Assembly (NCBI GenBank): GCA_020436865.1
Contig: JAGQXA010000306.1
Location: 1-5,386 of the forward strand
Length of the DNA stretch: 5,386 bases
Direction of reading: 5' to 3'
Source of the DNA: Saprospiraceae bacterium
GTDB taxonomy: Bacteria; Bacteroidota; Bacteroidia; Chitinophagales; Saprospiraceae
Part shown: piece by piece, positions 4,699 through 5,386 of the stretch
How the letters are laid out: the number at the start of each line of letters is the position of its first letter
Position numbering within the stretch: the stretch's first letter is position 1
The notes under the pieces: generated by a model
Databases searched by the model: none
What the model was told of the DNA's origin: nothing
The model's input: only the letters and a program-made list of their open reading frames with translations
Program-made: the position numbers and the translations under genes

Positions 4699-5386
4699 AA
4701 GTATCCCAGTTTATACAGATCGAACAGCCTAAGGTTCGGCCGTTTCGACCGAAAGTTGGATTCCATCGACCGGTGGAAGAGGCGATAGAGTAGGGCGGGC
4801 GCCCAGCCCAATCGCCAACGGCGGAGCCGCTGGTGTAGGTGGAGCAGGCGGGTCTCCAGCCGGGGATGGCGGCGGGCCAATTGGGCGAGGTTCTCGACGG
4901 CTCGTTTCGACTTTTCGATAAACTCGTCGGCCGGTTCCAGGTCGATATGCTCCAGGGGAGCGTCGATGTGCAGTACGGGAATGCCCCGCCGCTGCAGGTC
5001 GAATCCGAAAAGGGTGTCCTCGTGGCCGTACTGTTCGAGGCTCGGATCGAAGCGCACTTCTGCAAAAACGGACTTCGGAACCAGGAAGTGCGCCGAGCAG
5101 AAGGCGTGGTACGGAGCGCGGTTGCGCTCGGAGGCCGGTTTCTCTTCCCGCTGCCTGCCGTAGTACCAGCGGAAGAAAGCCTGCTCAGAAGGTGGGGCAG
5201 GGGCGTAGACCCGTTTTCCGACCACCACCTGTCGGTATTTGGCGGCCGCCAGATAAGCCTGGAGGAAGTCGGGCGTCACGACGCGGGAGTCGCAATCGAG
5301 AAACAACAGCCATTCGTATTTGGCCGCCAGGCCCAATTCGTTCCGGATCCGCGAGCGACCCAGGTTTTGGGGCATTTCGCGGTAAA
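4683..5386 (-). CDS. Glycosyltransferase family 2 protein, 5'-truncated
   Basis: The frame is open to the right edge (YRE precedes the Met encoded at 5375-5373), so that Met is internal and the first part of the GT-A fold lies outside the window. Counting from it, NLGRSRIRNELG (4-15) is the usual block before the metal site. LLFLDCDS (23-30) carries the DxD-type motif expected to bind a divalent cation and the nucleotide-sugar diphosphate. Residues 88-102 (PYHAFCSAHFLVPKS) form the acceptor-side segment, and YGHEDTLFGFDLQRRG (116-131) holds the ED motif that usually supplies the catalytic base. HIDLEP and a helical, Arg/Leu-rich tail follow. GT2 enzymes of this kind add sugars to surface polysaccharides or lipids; donor and acceptor cannot be told. 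No membrane helix is visible here. The final residues LGLIS are encoded in sequence that resembles the adjoining array. Confidence 0.9.
   Translation of the reverse strand, partial: YREMPQNLGRSRIRNELGLAAKYEWLLFLDCDSRVVTPDFLQAYLAAAKYRQVVVGKRVYAPAPPSEQAFFRWYYGRQREEKPASERNRAPYHAFCSAHFLVPKSVFAEVRFDPSLEQYGHEDTLFGFDLQRRGIPVLHIDAPLEHIDLEPADEFIEKSKRAVENLAQLARRHPRLETRLLHLHQRLRRWRLGWAPALLYRLFHRSMESNFRSKRPNLRLFDLYKLGYLGLIS

Noticed and set aside
4602..4793. A 63-codon plus-strand frame starting in the octamer array
   Set aside because: Its first half merely translates the array (NPPIPQLTNQP-like repeats) and the rest is antisense to the glycosyltransferase.

Overview
The window looks like chromosomal DNA of a member of the Bacteroidota, probably a GC-rich lineage such as Saprospiria (the Lewinella/Phaeodactylibacter relatives); the exact placement is inference. 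Three things point there: a type IX secretion (Por) sorting domain at the C-terminus of the first gene, Bacteroidota-style promoter elements (TAnnTTTG with an upstream TTG/TTTG-like box) and weak or absent Shine-Dalgarno sequences. Coding DNA is GC-rich, while the main intergenic region is AT-rich. I see no tRNA, rRNA, CRISPR array, transposase or phage gene.

Layout. (1) 1-783, plus strand: the 3' part of a gene for a secreted phospholipase D-like (HKD) protein with a C-terminal T9SS sorting domain; its start lies left of the window. (2) 780-3083, minus strand: a 767-residue inner-membrane protein with three predicted membrane helices, a TolB/FlgO-like middle region and a long TPR domain. It converges on gene 1, and both genes stop inside the same CTAG. 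(3) 3084-3201: a compact divergent promoter region. (4) 3202-3930, plus strand: trmN6 (yfiC family), tRNA1(Val) A37 N6-methyltransferase. (5) 3953-3992: a 40-nt near-perfect palindrome with A and T tracts, a bidirectional terminator shared with the next gene. (6) 4016-4270, minus strand: an 84-residue helix-turn-helix protein. (7) 4271-4682: a 412-bp intergenic region with a possible structured small RNA (about 4490-4583) and an unusual array in which ATTGG recurs every 8 bp and then inverts to CCAAT with the same phase. (8) 4683-5386, minus strand: the 3' part of a family 2 glycosyltransferase gene that starts right of the window. Its last codons are written in array-like sequence.

The genes do not form one pathway. 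Only trmN6 is a recognisable housekeeping enzyme. The others are a cell-surface or secreted hydrolase, an envelope TPR protein, a small putative DNA-binding protein and a cell-surface glycan enzyme, each in its own transcription unit. No complete new system is evident. The element that known gene content explains least is the 8-bp phased inverted array at 4582-4698, followed by the structured segment beside it.
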